DNA from: Desmodesmus armatus
Lineage: Eukaryota > Chlorophyta > Chlorophyceae > Sphaeropleales > Scenedesmaceae
Assembly (NCBI GenBank): GCA_007449985.2
Contig: VIIQ02000848.1
Coordinates: 1 to 64,000, forward strand
Direction of reading: 5' to 3'
Length of the DNA stretch: 64,000 nt
Shown one piece after another: positions 43,936-56,278 of this stretch. The notes under the pieces were generated by a model, which ran no database searches, was not told where the DNA came from, and saw nothing but the letters and a program-made list of their open reading frames with translations. Position 1 is the stretch's first letter. Every line of letters begins with the position of its first letter. Both the position numbers and the translations under genes were made by a program.

Positions 43936-46900
43936 GACATCAGCGTCTGTGTCAGCTGCTGCTGCATGCTGTCACGTGCTGCACCCTGGCAACACAACTC
44001 CACCTCAAAGGCCCGAGGTCCACGTGCTGCCGGAAGGTTCAAATTGTACTGCCACACCTCCATATTTGGCCACAAGTCACGCAGCGCACTCACTACAACG
44101 TGTGCTGGCGCTCGCACATACTGCTGTTCGGCCTGCGGCTCTTCCCCTCCCTGCTGCTGCTGCTCGTAGTGACTGTCAGACCCTCCGGCTGCTGCTGCTG
44201 CTGCTGCGGCCGCACTGCCGCCTTGGTCACGGTTGTTGCCAGCTGCTGTGTCGTGCTGTGCTGTGCTGTCGGACGGCTCCCTGTGCTGGCCACCAGCCGC
44301 CTTAGCACTGCTGCTGCTGCTGGGGGCGCCTGAGGGTCTCTGCGGCAGTGGCTCCTCCAGCATAATACCCTGTGCCAAAACCCCAGGCATCCTCGCCCTT
44401 GCTAAAACCTTGCTGTTCCTCAGCACCACCCTCATGCTGCTACATATGGTGACCTTCCGTGCCGGCTTCAGCAGCGGCAGCATCAGCAGCAGCTCCGGCC
44501 CCTCATTGCTGCCGCCATTGCTGCCACTGCTGCCGCCATTGCTGCCGCTGAAGCCGGCGGCTGGGGCAGCAATGCAGATGCTGAGGGAGTGCAGCTGGGT
44601 GAGGCGGTTTAGGGATTGCAGTTCAAAGCTCTCACAGTGCTCGCATTCCCAGGTCACCAGCTGCAGGTCTAGGTGGCGTAGGCGGGGGTTGGAGGCTAGT
44701 GCACTGACGTTGAAGTAGGCAGTGGTGCACCAGCCGCCGGGGTCCTCGAAGGTGAAGCCCTGCGGCAGCAGCAGCAGCAGCAGCAGCCGCCGTGACGACA
44801 GCAGTTGCGTCAGCACTGAAGGTGGGAGGTGTGGGACTGTGGGCAGACTTGCACATTTGCTGAGAATGTTGAGCAGGCCAGGCCTTGTAGCCAGCATGAA
44901 GCACAGTCATCCCTCCGACGTGGGCGTCTGCCCATCTTTACGGAGAGACTGGGACGCTCCGTGCAATCAATGCTGAACATGCTTGATTTCTGCACCATGC
45001 TGCAGATGCAGTCCACCACTTCGTCATAGCTAGCTGTACCAGCACACTTGACGTTTCATGTGTACAGTACAGTACGGGTGATACGGGACACAGCCTCATC
45101 TTTGGCACTAACCACTGGACCAAGCCAGCTGCTCCAGAGGTCCTTTCACTTGTATGTACCCCAGCACACCCCCCCTATCACCCCGATGCTGTTGCTGCAG
45201 TCGCACCCCAATGCTGCTCCTGTAGTCGCACCCCAATCCTGCTACTATAGTCGCACCCCTACGCTGTTGCTGCAGTCATCACAACCACACCAGTCGTACC
45301 TGCACAGTCAGCTCCGAGAGGCCCGTGATGCAGCTGATGCTTGCCGGCAGGTTTGCCACCGCCCTGATAGACGTATCAGCCCTCAGTGTAATCCTCACAT
45401 CAGGAATGTGCCTGATCGGCCTGAAATCCAACCCACTCAGCGAAGAAACCGTCGCCGAATCCGCCATCGTAATGTCGATGTGCTGCAGGCGGGGCAGGGA
45501 GCTGAGGAAGTTGGGTAGGCGGGGGAAGCCTAGGGGTGAGGTGTGTGGGAAGATGTCCTCGGGGTTTGGTCCCATGCGCAGGCTGCTGAGTGCTGAGAGC
45601 TTTGTGAGGGACTCGAGGGCCTCTGTGGCTGCGTAGACGCTGGGGTGGCTGCAGCGCAGAGCGAGGGAGCGCAGCTGGGAGGCCTGCAGGACGCAGCAGC
45701 AAGCCGTGAGCCGTACAGTTACAGGCCATAAGAGACATGCGGTGTGTCGATTGAGAAAGAGACAGGGTGCATGCAATCCAGGTCTGTGTAGACGTTGGGG
45801 TGGCTGCAGCGCAGGGCGAGCGAGCGCAGCTGGGAGGCCTGCAGGGGGCGAGTTTGACGCGGAACGCAGGACACAAAGTAAGAATGAAGCGCGGTCAGTC
45901 CATTTCTGCACACATGCTGGGGTGGCTGCAGCGCAGGGCGAGCGAGCGCAGCTGGGAGGCCTGCGAGACACAGCAGCAAGCCAAGCCATGAGCCTCAAGC
46001 ACAAGCCATAAGAGACACGTGGTGTGTTGGTCAAGGAAGCCACAGACACACAAATACAGGGTGCAAGCAGTCATTTACTGTGTAGTCAACATGGGAGGGG
46101 GCGCCTGCAATGCAGGGCGAGGGAGCGAAGGTGGGAGGCAGTGTGCACGCATCCAGACCTGTGTAGACACAGGAAAAGGGGGTGCTGTATAGCAAGGGAG
46201 CCCAGCTAAGAGGCCTGCAAGAGGCAGGAGTGACAACGTGTATATATCTGGCCTCCAATAGCACATATGATATGTGCGTGGGCATCGTCACCAACACCAA
46301 TCTGTGTCTGGCCTACATGGTGTCGCCTGGTGCCAGCCAGGAGAGACTATGTAGGCCAGACACAGATTGGTGTTGGTGACGATGCCCAGGCACATATACT
46401 ACTACTACTACTAAACTGGGTCAGGGCCACGCCTGACCGCCCTTTCTGGAGCCAAACTAGGCTCATAGGGCATAATCCACAAGCAAGGGCCACAGAGCAA
46501 AACAAAGCCACCTGGAAACCTGCAAATCTGCAAAGCAACACGCTGCACTTGCAAGCCATAAACCTGCTGCACCACATTTGTCCACACCGGTTGTACTGCT
46601 AGCACACATAGCCATATCATACGTGTTATTGGAGGCCAGAAATACACATTGGATGCTTCATTCGCCTGGATGCACTCCCTGTGTTTACATGTCAGGCAGG
46701 GTGCACCCAGTCCGTTTTGAGTCCAGACATTGCGGGGCTGCAGGGCAGCTCAGGGCAAGGCAGTGAAGCTGAGAGAGGGGGGGGGGTGGCTGGAGGCAAG
46801 CAACACAGAGCACAGTGGGCTTGCCGTTGTCTCAGAGGGCACAAGTGCACGTTTGTTTAATGTAGGGGCAACACCAGCTGCCACTCTTTCGCGTCATTGA

Positions 46901-47902
46901 CGCAGTTAGGGGCTCGTCGCAGAAAATTGCAGTGTTCCATGCCAACAGCACTACTGGGCCGAAATCTGTGATGCTCAAGCCGCAGGCATGTTGTGCATGT
47001 ATGTAAGTTGTATGTGTGCGCAGAAGACCCTGTTGGCTGTTGGAAGACCTAGCAGCAGCACAATGTTGCTCAGAGCTGCACCATCAACAGTCAGTGCAAC
47101 ATCAGTCTTCTTGCACGAGTACGCACCACAGCTGCATGTGCCCCCCTTCCCTTCCATGCAGTCATCTGTACCACATATACCTGGCAGGTATCATGCCGTG
47201 CTGGCTGACTGCACTCTTTTTGTCAACGCACCTGAGACCCCAGCTGTGTGGCAATTTTGTCCAGCACACTGCTTTGCCAGTTGTCGCCGGTCAAATGCAG
47301 CTTCAGAGACTTGAGGGTGGCAGGTACGCTAGGCATGGCCTCCAGCACAGGACCCACGTCGTTGGTGTTCAAATGCAGCGATTGTAGGTTAGTCAGACTG
47401 CTCAGGCGCTGCAGCCCACTCTCTGCTGCTTCCAGAGGCATGCTGTTCATGGAGGTGAAGGCCAGCCTCTGCAACAGGGTTGCATCAACAGACATCAAAG
47501 GTTCATACGTTACTTTATATATCGTGAAAGCTGTGCGTCAGAAGGCAAAGCGCAGAAAAAGCAGCTCCCGCCCTTGCAGCAGCACTTGCAGCTCAACGAA
47601 CTTACCTCCAGGGAAGGCATGGACTGCAGCAGCGGTCCTGTTGCTGCAGATGCCCATGTGATGTCTGCACTACGCGCCAGCGACATGATGGGGCATACTG
47701 CTGCTTGCTGTTGGGCAGCTCCATCTGGGAGCGCGACATGGAGGTAATGCGGAACGTGGCTGTCCTTCAGCCTGACTGACACAGCATCAACTATTGAAGC
47801 CGATCTCCAGTTTTGTGATACGCATGCCAGCCTGCTGCGGTCCTTGATGGGGAGGAAATGGAAAATTCTGACCAACGCTTCCTGCGGCAGGTCGTCTGCC
47901 AT
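43857..47902 (-). CDS. F-box / leucine-rich-repeat protein, four exons, 606 aa
   Basis: Likely substrate-recognition subunit of an SCF ubiquitin ligase. Exons 47902-47606, 47468-47232, 45683-45300 and 44759-43857 are all phase 0. Residues 4-40 are an F-box (DDLPQEALVRIFHFL, DRSRLACVSQNWRSA). Exons 2-4 carry LRR-like strands: LSSLTNLQSLHLNTND, ATLKSLKLHLTGD, SQLRSLALRCSHPSV, TKLSALSSLRM, NPRLRHLDLQL and RLTQLHSLSI. A Ser/Gly/Ala/Gln-rich insert of about 110 residues follows. The C-terminus is VEVWQYNLNLPAARGPRAFE-like sequence and an acidic DEDGGEEAQDSN tail. The intron of about 1.5 kb before exon 3 holds several decayed copies of that exon's 5' edge. Binding to Skp1 is family knowledge and is not shown by the sequence. 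Confidence 0.8.
45650..46215 (-). repeat. Array of partial copies of LRR exon-3 acceptor and start
   Basis: The plus-strand core GCGAGCGAGCGCAGCTGGGA followed by GGCCTGCAG recurs at about 45653-45690 (the true exon start), 45810-45845 and 45932-45967. Degraded forms lie near 46107-46143 and 46190-46220. The two intact extra copies keep the CTGCAG acceptor and encode QLRSLALRCSHPNVY or a similar sequence before running into intron. Confidence 0.75.
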
Positions 47903-48291
47903 CTTTTATGCAATGAAAACGATATCACTTCCTCCTTGGTTGACGTGTTGGTGTGCACGCATCAGCCCCTCAGAAGACACTCAGTGCGGCAACAGCCAGC
48001 CGAGGGCGAGTTGGGGGCGTTGTACCCGATGGCTTTGTGGCTTGACCTCGTCACCAGGCGCTGTAAAACACGTTTCAGTGAATGATTCGATAAACAAAGT
48101 CATCACCTGCAGTTCGCCGCAGCTCTGCAGGGTTTGACCAGGCTGTGGGATGCAGCCACATGGCAGCAGCTGTGCATTCCCACATGGACAAAGCTTCTGC
48201 AGCATCACATGGGAAAAAGATTCTGCAGCATCAGCCATTCATGGTTCAAACCACACGAACGACTCACAAGAGCAGGCATACCGACACCACA

Positions 48292-50257
48292 TCATGCACC
48301 CACACCCAGAGGCACAATGCAAAGCCACACCTCCTGACCATGCCTGTGCAGCACACCCTGCTGCCCGCTGCGGTCGTCACCCCAGCCACCCAGGCCATAA
48401 AATGCGGCCCCGAATCCTCCAACATCCATGGACGCATCCGTAGCAACCCTGCCATGCTGCTTCTGCTGGTGGTGCTGCAGCACCTCAGCTGCTGCACCTG
48501 CTGCTCTTCCTGCACCGCTCCCCTGCTGCAAATCAGCACCTCCTGCGCTGCCATGTCCATGTGTCCTTGCATGGACATGTTCATGGCTCTGCCCTTGCAC
48601 AAGCAGCACCCCAAAACCCTGCTGTCCTGCACCCCCATGCAGCACCCGCCCAGCGAGTTCCAGCGCACAGTAAGCCACCGCATGAGCAGCATCTTGATGC
48701 TTCACATGCAGCGCCAGCAGCTGCCCTGCCGACACAGCAGCAGCAATGCTGGCGGCAATGCCTGCTGCATCCCCATGCGAACCTACGTGCGCACAGCGCA
48801 GGGTGTCCCTTCCTGCAGCATCAGACAGCAAAGCAGAGGCAGCGCTGCTGCCGGCTGCTTTCAGCAGCTCCCCAATGCTCTTGCTGTGCTGGCTGTGCCT
48901 GCCATTGCTGCCGCTGCTGCTGTTGATGCGCTGGTGACCCCCTGCTGCTGCTGCAGCTGCGGAGTCGTCGCAGCTACTGTCTACACCTGACGAGCTCTGC
49001 ATGCTTGCAGCTTCAGCAGCTTGTACATAGCCAGGGGTGCCAGGCGCTGTGTGCTGCTGCGCATCCCCTGCTTCTGTAGCTCCGCACACGGCATCTGCTG
49101 CGCTGCTCCGCTCCACACTCAGCAGCGTGTGCAGCGGCAGGAACGTTGTGAAGAAACTCAGCTCTTCCACTGGGCAGGCAGATCCGCTCACAGGGGAGCG
49201 GGTGCCCCCTGAGCGCACCACTGCGCCCCGGCTGTGCTGACCAGCTGCTGCTGCTGAGACTGCCTGCGTGCTGTCTTCAAGCCCTGCTGCTGCGGCTGCT
49301 ACTGCTGCAGGGGTTGGGATGCCTGGCGTGCTGATGGCAATTTCTGACTGCTGCTGCTCGCAGCTCAAGGGCTGAAGCAGCTGCACCATGTCATCACCCC
49401 AGTGGCCTGACTTCCTGTGCAGCTGCTTGTGCTGCAACAGCAGCAGTAGGTGTGTCAGCATGCTGGCTTGCTCCACTGCAGCAGACACAACACACCCACC
49501 GTCCTGCGGGGGCATAGGCAAACACAGCACGAAATAGCTTGTATGAGTTAGTTGGCACAACAATTCCTTCACCCGCTCTGTTCTCACCCCCAGTGTCCTG
49601 GTGTGCCTCAACCCATTGCAGATAGCTGGACGTGCCTGCAATCTTTTGCAAGAGGGCTGTCTCTACTGCTCTGGACGGTGACACACTAACACCTGCTCGG
49701 CATGCATGCCCCAGATGACTGCACCAGCAGCAGAGAGCACAGACTGACCAGCAAGCAAAAGCAACAGAACTGTTCGGCATGTTTCAGCATTTAGCTTCAT
49801 GCAGCAGACACACCTGCTGAATGTGCTTTGCTAGCCTCTCCTGCGCCTTGTGCAAGTCCTGCGCTGCTGCAACATGGTCCAGGTGCAGGCAGTAAAACTG
49901 CTCTTCCTGCAGCCCTGCACACACTGCAGCCTGCATGGGCTGCTGCTCCTGCTCCTGTGCTGGGGATGGCTGCGACAGCGCAGCACCCACTGCTGCTGCT
50001 GCCGCCTCGTCTGAGCTGCTGCTGCTGCCGCTAATGTCCAGCCCACTGTTGCTGCCGCTGACTGATCCAGGCCGCGTGTGGGGTCTGCGGTGGTGATGTA
50101 GGTGGTGGTGACGCTGGTGCTGGCTGCTGTGGCTGTCATGAAACACCATGCGCCGCTTGGCTGCTTTGTGCTTGCTGGTGTGCTCGTGGCCGGATCCTGC
50201 TGTCCTGTCCTGTGTGCGCTTGTCAAGCTGCCACTGCATATGCTCAAGTTCCTCATC
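48292..50257 (-). CDS. Unrecognised low-complexity protein, partial model
   Basis: Two phase-0 exons: 50257-49814 (DEELEHMQWQLDKRTQD, a His-rich run HHHLHHHRRPH, Ser/Ala-rich stretches, then a helix YCLHLDHVAAAQDLHKAQER) and 49503-48292. The second has AVEQASMLTHLLLLLQHKQL, long Ala/Ser/Gly runs, VEELSFFTTFLPLHTLLSVE and HQDAAHAVAYCALELAGRVL. It ends at a stop at 48292-48294. The minus-strand acceptor at 50258 implies at least one upstream exon I did not find. No domain is recognised. Codon use and splice sites look like the neighbours, so it is probably a host gene. Confidence 0.5.
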
Positions 50258-51590
50258 CTGCAGCAGCAGCAGGAGCAAGACCGAATGACAGACAGCTGCA
50301 ATCAGAAGTGTGCCTGGAGAAGTCTTTGCGCTCTGGACCCGGGGTGATGCTATGCACAGGGTGATACAGGGGATAACAGTGCATATGCATGTTGGATTGT
50401 ATTCCGCTGTGTGTGCGGCAGAGTCTGCAACAGCCTACCATGTGGGGCAGTCGAGCGCGGGCTGCCAGCCTGGCAGGTGCTTGGCTGCTGCAGTGCTGGC
50501 GACTGCAAACACGCGCAGACAGGCACAATGCGGACCTGCAACGACAAACAAACCATTTGTATGCATGGCTGTCATCCTTCTGAGATAGTGGAACCATATG
50601 CAGGGCCGCACACCTCAGCTACAGCAGAGACAAGATGGGCGCCAATCGCACCTGCAAGGACCAGGCAGGCTCCCTTGGCCTGACCTCTGCGTGATCTGCT
50701 GCATTTGGGGGACCCTGGCTCCCTCCAGAGCAACAGCACAGTGTCGGAAGTGTCGGAGCAGTAGCTTAGCTAGGTGGAGTTTGCGGTGGACTCTACCTAG
50801 AAATGGGTACGTAGTTGAGTAAAAGCTATCGGCGAAGCACTCAAATTGGTCCTCACAGAAGCTGGACAGGGCGCGGCGGCAGTGCCTGGCACGGGTTGTT
50901 TTTTACACGTCACTCCCAACATGGCCATGCGTACCAAGAGCATAGCCTTTGCCATAGGGGCACGTACTATACACTGCGAAACATTATTACTGTACCAGAG
51001 GTACAACCATATCTTCCTGGCGATCAGAAGGATTGATGCACATGGCAAGCCATGGATCTCAGAGCCATAGGGTAGGCAGTCCAAGCTGCAGTGGGCCAAA
51101 TCCGTTGGGTGGGCTACAAATTGGGCACCACCCATGCGGGCCAGCAAGCAGCCACGATGCCTGGGGCAAAGAGCCTCACCTGGCGCCTACAATACCTGCG
51201 CCCCCCCCCCCCCCCCCCCCAGCAGGCCACAAGCCTCCTAAGAACAGAACACCTGCCACAGGCTTCCTAGCACCTGCCACCGCTGCAGCAGTACAGGACC
51301 GTGCAGAATCCACACTGCACGATCCAGAATTGTCAGAGCAAGCCCACAAAGCGGTTGATTCAGTGAAAGTAATCCTGCACAGTTGCAACGACAGCACAAC
51401 CTGCAGTCAGCCTGCCATGGCAGGCAAATGGGCCAATGCCGTAGGAAATTGAATCCGACTTGAAGGCTAGCCTGAGGCTCAGAAACCCAACAAACCACAT
51501 ATCAATGAATCAAATGTGCAGTGGTTGCATTCCACCCACTGGGGCAGTGCTGGGTGCAGCACTTGCAGCCAGGCAACAACCATGCAGCAC
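50258..51590. other. Intergenic or 5' part of the preceding gene
   Basis: No clear coding exon. A homopolymeric C-run lies near 51197-51220. The CACTA-type element begins at 51591. Confidence 0.4.
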
Positions 51591-52149
51591 CACTATGGGA
51601 AGGGTACCGGTGGTACCTGTGCGGTATGTGGCGATATGGCCCTTATTGGCCGGTAATCTCCGGTAGGTACCGGCGTTAGACACCGGTACACCGGTAAACG
51701 CCGTTACCACGGTCGGTGACCTGCGGTACCTCCGGTATGTACACGGCAATACCAGAGACTGAGCGGTAACCCCGTTAGCATCGGTATTGTGTCAGTAAAC
51801 GCGGTAACAGCGTGAAGTGCCGGTAAACGCTGGTAGGTACCGCCATGCACTGTTTGCCCTTTTCGGACGTTTTGCTGGCTCTCAGTGATACTCAGGTGCT
51901 TGACAGTGGTAGATATACAACCTTGTAGGTGCCCTCCATCCTTACTAGGGACCCATTCACACCTCAGCTGGATTGTGAAGCAGGCAAGCTGCTGCACCGC
52001 TGCTGCCTGGAAAGCGTATTGGCCCTTGGCATGGTCTTGTGTAGTATGCTGTCAACAGGCTGGCTCAAGAGGAGGGGAGATTGGGGGATAGGACCAACAG
52101 AGGGGTGGATAGCTCCCTCAACAGGGGTGAGGGGAGATAGCAGAAGACG

Positions 52150-52786
52150 TGGGGGGGGGGGGGGGGGGGGCAAGGGGGGGGGTGGGGTGGGGTGGGGGGG
52201 GGGCAGAGAAAGGGGGTTGGGGTTGGGGGTGGGGGCGCCCCCTTGGCGAGGAGGAGGGGGGGGGGTGCCTTTGGGCGAGGGGAAGGGGGGGGGTGTTTGG
52301 GCGAGGGGGGAGGGGGGAGGGGGGGGGGGGCAAGACAAGGTTGACTTTGGTGCCCTGACCATTCATATGACTACCTGAGATTGCACTGCAGCTGAGGTAG
52401 CCTTTGGCGCTGTCCTGTGCTGTATGCTGTTGTCAGCAGGCTTGCCCAAGGGAGGGGGAGAGGATCAACAGAGGGGGATTGAAGCTCCCTCAAGGGGGAA
52501 GTGGGGGAGGGTGGGGGGGCATTCACACAAGAAGGGGCGGGGGCAGGGGGGGGGGGCAGGGGGCGGAGAAGGGGCTGACCACTGGGCCAGCTACTTGTCC
52601 CACCCACCGGGGCGGGCATGTAGCTGGCTGTAGCTGCAGAGTTTGCTGGGGGGAGGCAGAGGAGCGCGAAGAGGGGTAGGGGCCGGGGGGGGGGGGTGGA
52701 GAGGGGGGAGGGGGGGGCGAAGAGGGGTTGGGAGGGGGGGGGGGGTATGTCTTACTGCAGGAAGGTTGACTTCGATACCCCAACGT

Positions 52787-52826
<40 letters not shown>

Positions 52827-52850
52827 ATGTCTTATTGCAGAAGGTTGACT
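52150..52850 (+). repeat. Extremely G-rich simple sequence inside the CACTA element
   Basis: Long poly-G runs, including one of about 45 G at 52783-52826, are interleaved with GGGGAGG/GGCGAGG. The surrounding 400-bp segment is itself repeated: GAAGGTTGACTT/CTACCTGA motifs recur near 52335-52380, 52755-52790 and 52840-52880. G-runs of this length are prone to assembly length error. Confidence 0.85.
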
Positions 52851-55129
52851 CTTTTGGTACCCCGACACTTGTATCACTACCTGAAAGGTTCACCGCAATT
52901 GAGGTAGCTCATAAGCTCAACGTGATCGACAGTTGCATTGAACCTGTAACTGAACAATAACAGTGAGAGTCATTGGTTTTAAAAGCCCGCAGCACGTCCT
53001 GTGATGCAAGGAACACATTGCCTTGCAGGCGCAAGTATGCTTGGAGTCGCTACACGCAGAGCCTGGTGCTGTGCGGTCCAAATGGCACCTAACTACCTTC
53101 CAGATCAGTCATCTGTCCGTGCCTTCGTTCAAGTCCGCGGCGTCTTGTCCAAGCTGTCATGACTATCCGCAACCTTTCGTTCATCAAGACTCCTGGTGAT
53201 GCTGCTTCGACAGCCCCAGAGCAGCATGCAGCTACAGTACTGATCTGCTGCATCGTCCATGGAGCTACACTCACAGTTGCAGGCCTTCGCCAAGTGTTTA
53301 TGCAGATCTGGCAATTGAAAAGCGTGTGGACGTCGGTGTAGGGTCAGCACACGCAGGCTGCGCTGGAGGGCCTGAGAAGACTCAGGTAGCAGGTACGCAT
53401 CAAGCAGTCCGTGCTTTGGCCACCCTGCAGCCCTGCATCCTTCTGCTACTATCAACAGACGTTTTGTGGGGATCCGCAGTCTTGCCCATCCACAGCCCCA
53501 CACCAAGACGGCTCTTTGTAAGGGCCAACTGTGAGCAACTGCACAAGAAGGCTGCAGGCAGACATCCACACTGTGCACTGCATCTGGGATGTTCTGCATG
53601 TAGTGCTGGTGCCTGCTTCAGGCTCCTTGTGTCACTTCATGTCGCTGCTGCTGCACTTGGGCAACTCCTATGCAGGTGCTGGCCCTCTCTGCAAGTCTTG
53701 CTTCATCTCTGGAACTCGGCTGCAGCAACCGCGTGTGAGTGGCAGTGGTTCAGCCGGGCTGTCCTGTGCAAGATGATGTGGAGAATCAGTCCTTGTTATG
53801 CACAAAAGGTGGGAGTGCCCTTGCTGTCTATACAACATGCTCAGCTGGGCAAGCAACAGCCTTGAAGCTTGAAGCAATGGCAATGTAGCTGGCTCGTACT
53901 GATAACCACTTCTCTACTGGTAACCATTTCCATTTTCATCTGCGCAGGGATTCCTGCATCTCAAGGGTTGTGTCACAAGCTGTGCTGGTCTTCAGTTACG
54001 ACTGGCATACAGCAGGTAAGAATAACAGGGAGGTTGATGGCATCTATTGCTCAGTGGCGCATGGGAGTGTCTTGGACAGACATTATGTCGCAGCATGCTC
54101 CAGCCTCGTCTGTGACCGGAGCATGTCGCATCTGGGCAGCTGCAGCCACAATTGTGCTTAGTGGGGATGCATCGGCACCATGTCACTGCTGTGTTGTCAA
54201 GGTGCGCAGCAGCAGCATGGGGTCACAGTTGGTTGGTAGAGCAGAGGTAGCCAGTAGTGACAGTTCACAATGCTGGTGTTCAGGCCTGCACACACAGCAT
54301 CAGCGCCAACGACTGTGCTGCAAAAGGATGTGCTGCAACAGGCACAGCTGCAGCAGTGGAGGCATGTATCAGACACTGTGAGTTGCAGCAGCAGCGCAGC
54401 AGCAGTGCCTGCAGGTATTGAGCCCTGCCAGCAGCTGGCGCCGGCAGCTGCTGTGTGCGGAGTCAGATGTTTCCTTCACTGGCCATCACATTTTTGATAG
54501 CAGGGGTCACACAATGGTGCAGCTAAGGCTGGTGCTTTGTCATGTGTTTGCAGGCAGAGGACAGCGCCGTCAACCCCTTGGCAACTGGAGAGACAGTTGT
54601 TGCACTTTACAACACTGGCAGTTGCTGCAGGACTCGCCGACTGTTGCTGATGTGGTGGTTAGGTTGTTGGTTGCCCCTCCTGCAGTGGCCGGAATGTTAG
54701 CAATTTGTCACCGCTGCCAGCGCACAGCACGGCGCAGTGTTTGAACCATGCATCTGTGTTGTGCTGTATCTTGCATCTGCTGTTTGGAGTGGCAGATGTT
54801 GGGCTTGTGTGGTCCATTTGGCCAGAGCCATGAATGTGTAGTGCATGGTTGCTGGCATTCTACGCAATGGCATCCACGGCCTGGTGGGACGTTATGGCAT
54901 GAAGTTGGGATGGCATGTCTGACTGTAAGTAGTGTTGTGTCATTGCCTGGTCATTGCCTGGAAGCAAGGAAGCAAGCTACTGCAGCATTGTTGCAGTATC
55001 AGCAGCTGTCTACTGTATGAGCTGGCAACCACTGGGTCTTCAGTGAAGACTTTTCACTACAACAACCCTGCATGCTGGCCCACATACAGGCTGTACAAAT
55101 GCCTAAAACAGCCCAGAAACCCTTACCGC

Positions 55130-55401
55130 TGGCTGAGCAAGTTACCGGTACATACCGTCGTAATACCGCACGGTTTACCGCTAGTTAACGCACTTACCGC
55201 CCATTTACCGTTGTCCACCGATGCGGTAAAATGGCGGTAAGTGCCGGTATTTGGACCGGTATTGTGCGGTAAGTGCCGGTAACGCTACATCAGCCAGCGG
55301 TACGAGGCGGTAGGCCACCGGTACGCCACCGGCCAGTACCGGCCAATAACGGCACTTTACGCAGTTACCGCACAGATACCACCGGTACCCTTCCCATAGT
55401 G
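55130..55401 (-). repeat. Right subterminal CCGGTA repeat block of the CACTA element
   Basis: Dense TACCGC/TTACCG/CCGGTA motifs, the inverse counterpart of 51591-51850. Beyond the first 35 bp the two blocks share motif content but not order. Confidence 0.8.
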
Positions 55402-56278
55402 CACCAAAGGCACACCGTCATAAAAAATCACAGTCCAGGATTGCAAGCTTCTAAGTGAGCCATCGCAAGTGGGTAGAACACAGCAACATGCTGGGCAGCA
55501 CCATGAGCCACACTGGCAACACAGGATCAGAGTTCACAGCTCCCAGGCGGGCCACTGAAACAGGCTGATCACAGCAACAAGCTGTGCAGCATTGCAGGAT
55601 ACGCTGCCATCAGGAAGGTCAGTCACTGCAGCGACCACGATTTGATGCAACAGCAGCAGGAGAAAACGGCTGTGCATGCTGCCCTCGCCACTCTGCTCAG
55701 GCCTTATCCCACTGGCTGGACATCTATCAAATAGCTGCATTGTCTGTCAAAGCGCACCCGCCACACAAAGCACACACCCTCCTGCGGTGCTAGCGGCTCG
55801 CATGGTGCATGGCATGCAACCTTAGAGCTCAGAAACCTTCTTCCACAGCATGCACCACCCTACAGCTTGATAAGCGCAAGCCTCACGCACCCATGAGGCA
55901 GCTGCTTGAGCAGAGCTCACGCTCAGTTTGCTGCATTGTGCAGTCCCACCAGACTAACACTCCTGCAACGCATCTCACTCCTGCAAAACCCTGCATGCAT
56001 CTGGTCTACTACCACACAATGATCAACTCAGACCCCCTCACTCACAGCCACCTGCACGCTGTCCTCCACACTCAAAGCCACCTGCACGCCCACCAATTCC
56101 TCACTCCATAAAACATACACCAGGTACCAACACACACATGATTTTTTTTGGTAAGGATAAGGGGGGGGACCCCACCGGCTGGCCACACACACAACAGCCG
56201 AAGCTGCCGGGAGCCCGAGGTCTAGCCTCACTCCGATCAGGCTAGACACACATGATCCAACACACCAAAGCCACACAC
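55402..56278. other. Intergenic, about 0.9 kb
   Basis: Between the transposon and the 3' end of the transporter gene. Only short frames. A GGGGGGG run lies near 56161. Confidence 0.5.

Larger units (their letters stand above)
51591..55401. mobile_element. CACTA (EnSpm)-type DNA transposon, 3.8 kb, probably non-autonomous
   Basis: The left end is CACTATGGGAAGGGTACCGG and the right end is its reverse complement, ending at 55401. The terminal inverted repeats match over about 35 bp with one mismatch and then diverge. CAC flanks both sides (51588-51590 and 55402-55404), fitting the 3-bp target duplication of CACTA elements. The first and last 260 bp are packed with CGGTA/CCGGTA motifs in both orientations, as expected for the subterminal repeats bound by CACTA TnpA-type proteins. 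The interior has no recognisable DDE transposase. It holds tandem internal duplications, long G-runs, and open stretches at 53860-55020 with no known domain. Strand cannot be assigned. Confidence 0.75.

Noticed and set aside
52118..52960. Gly-rich and Pro-rich frames
   Set aside because: They are translations of poly-G/poly-C simple sequence.
53860..55020. Plus-strand open stretches inside the CACTA element as a transposase
   Set aside because: No DDE motif or known CACTA transposase signature was visible. Frames are short and interrupted.
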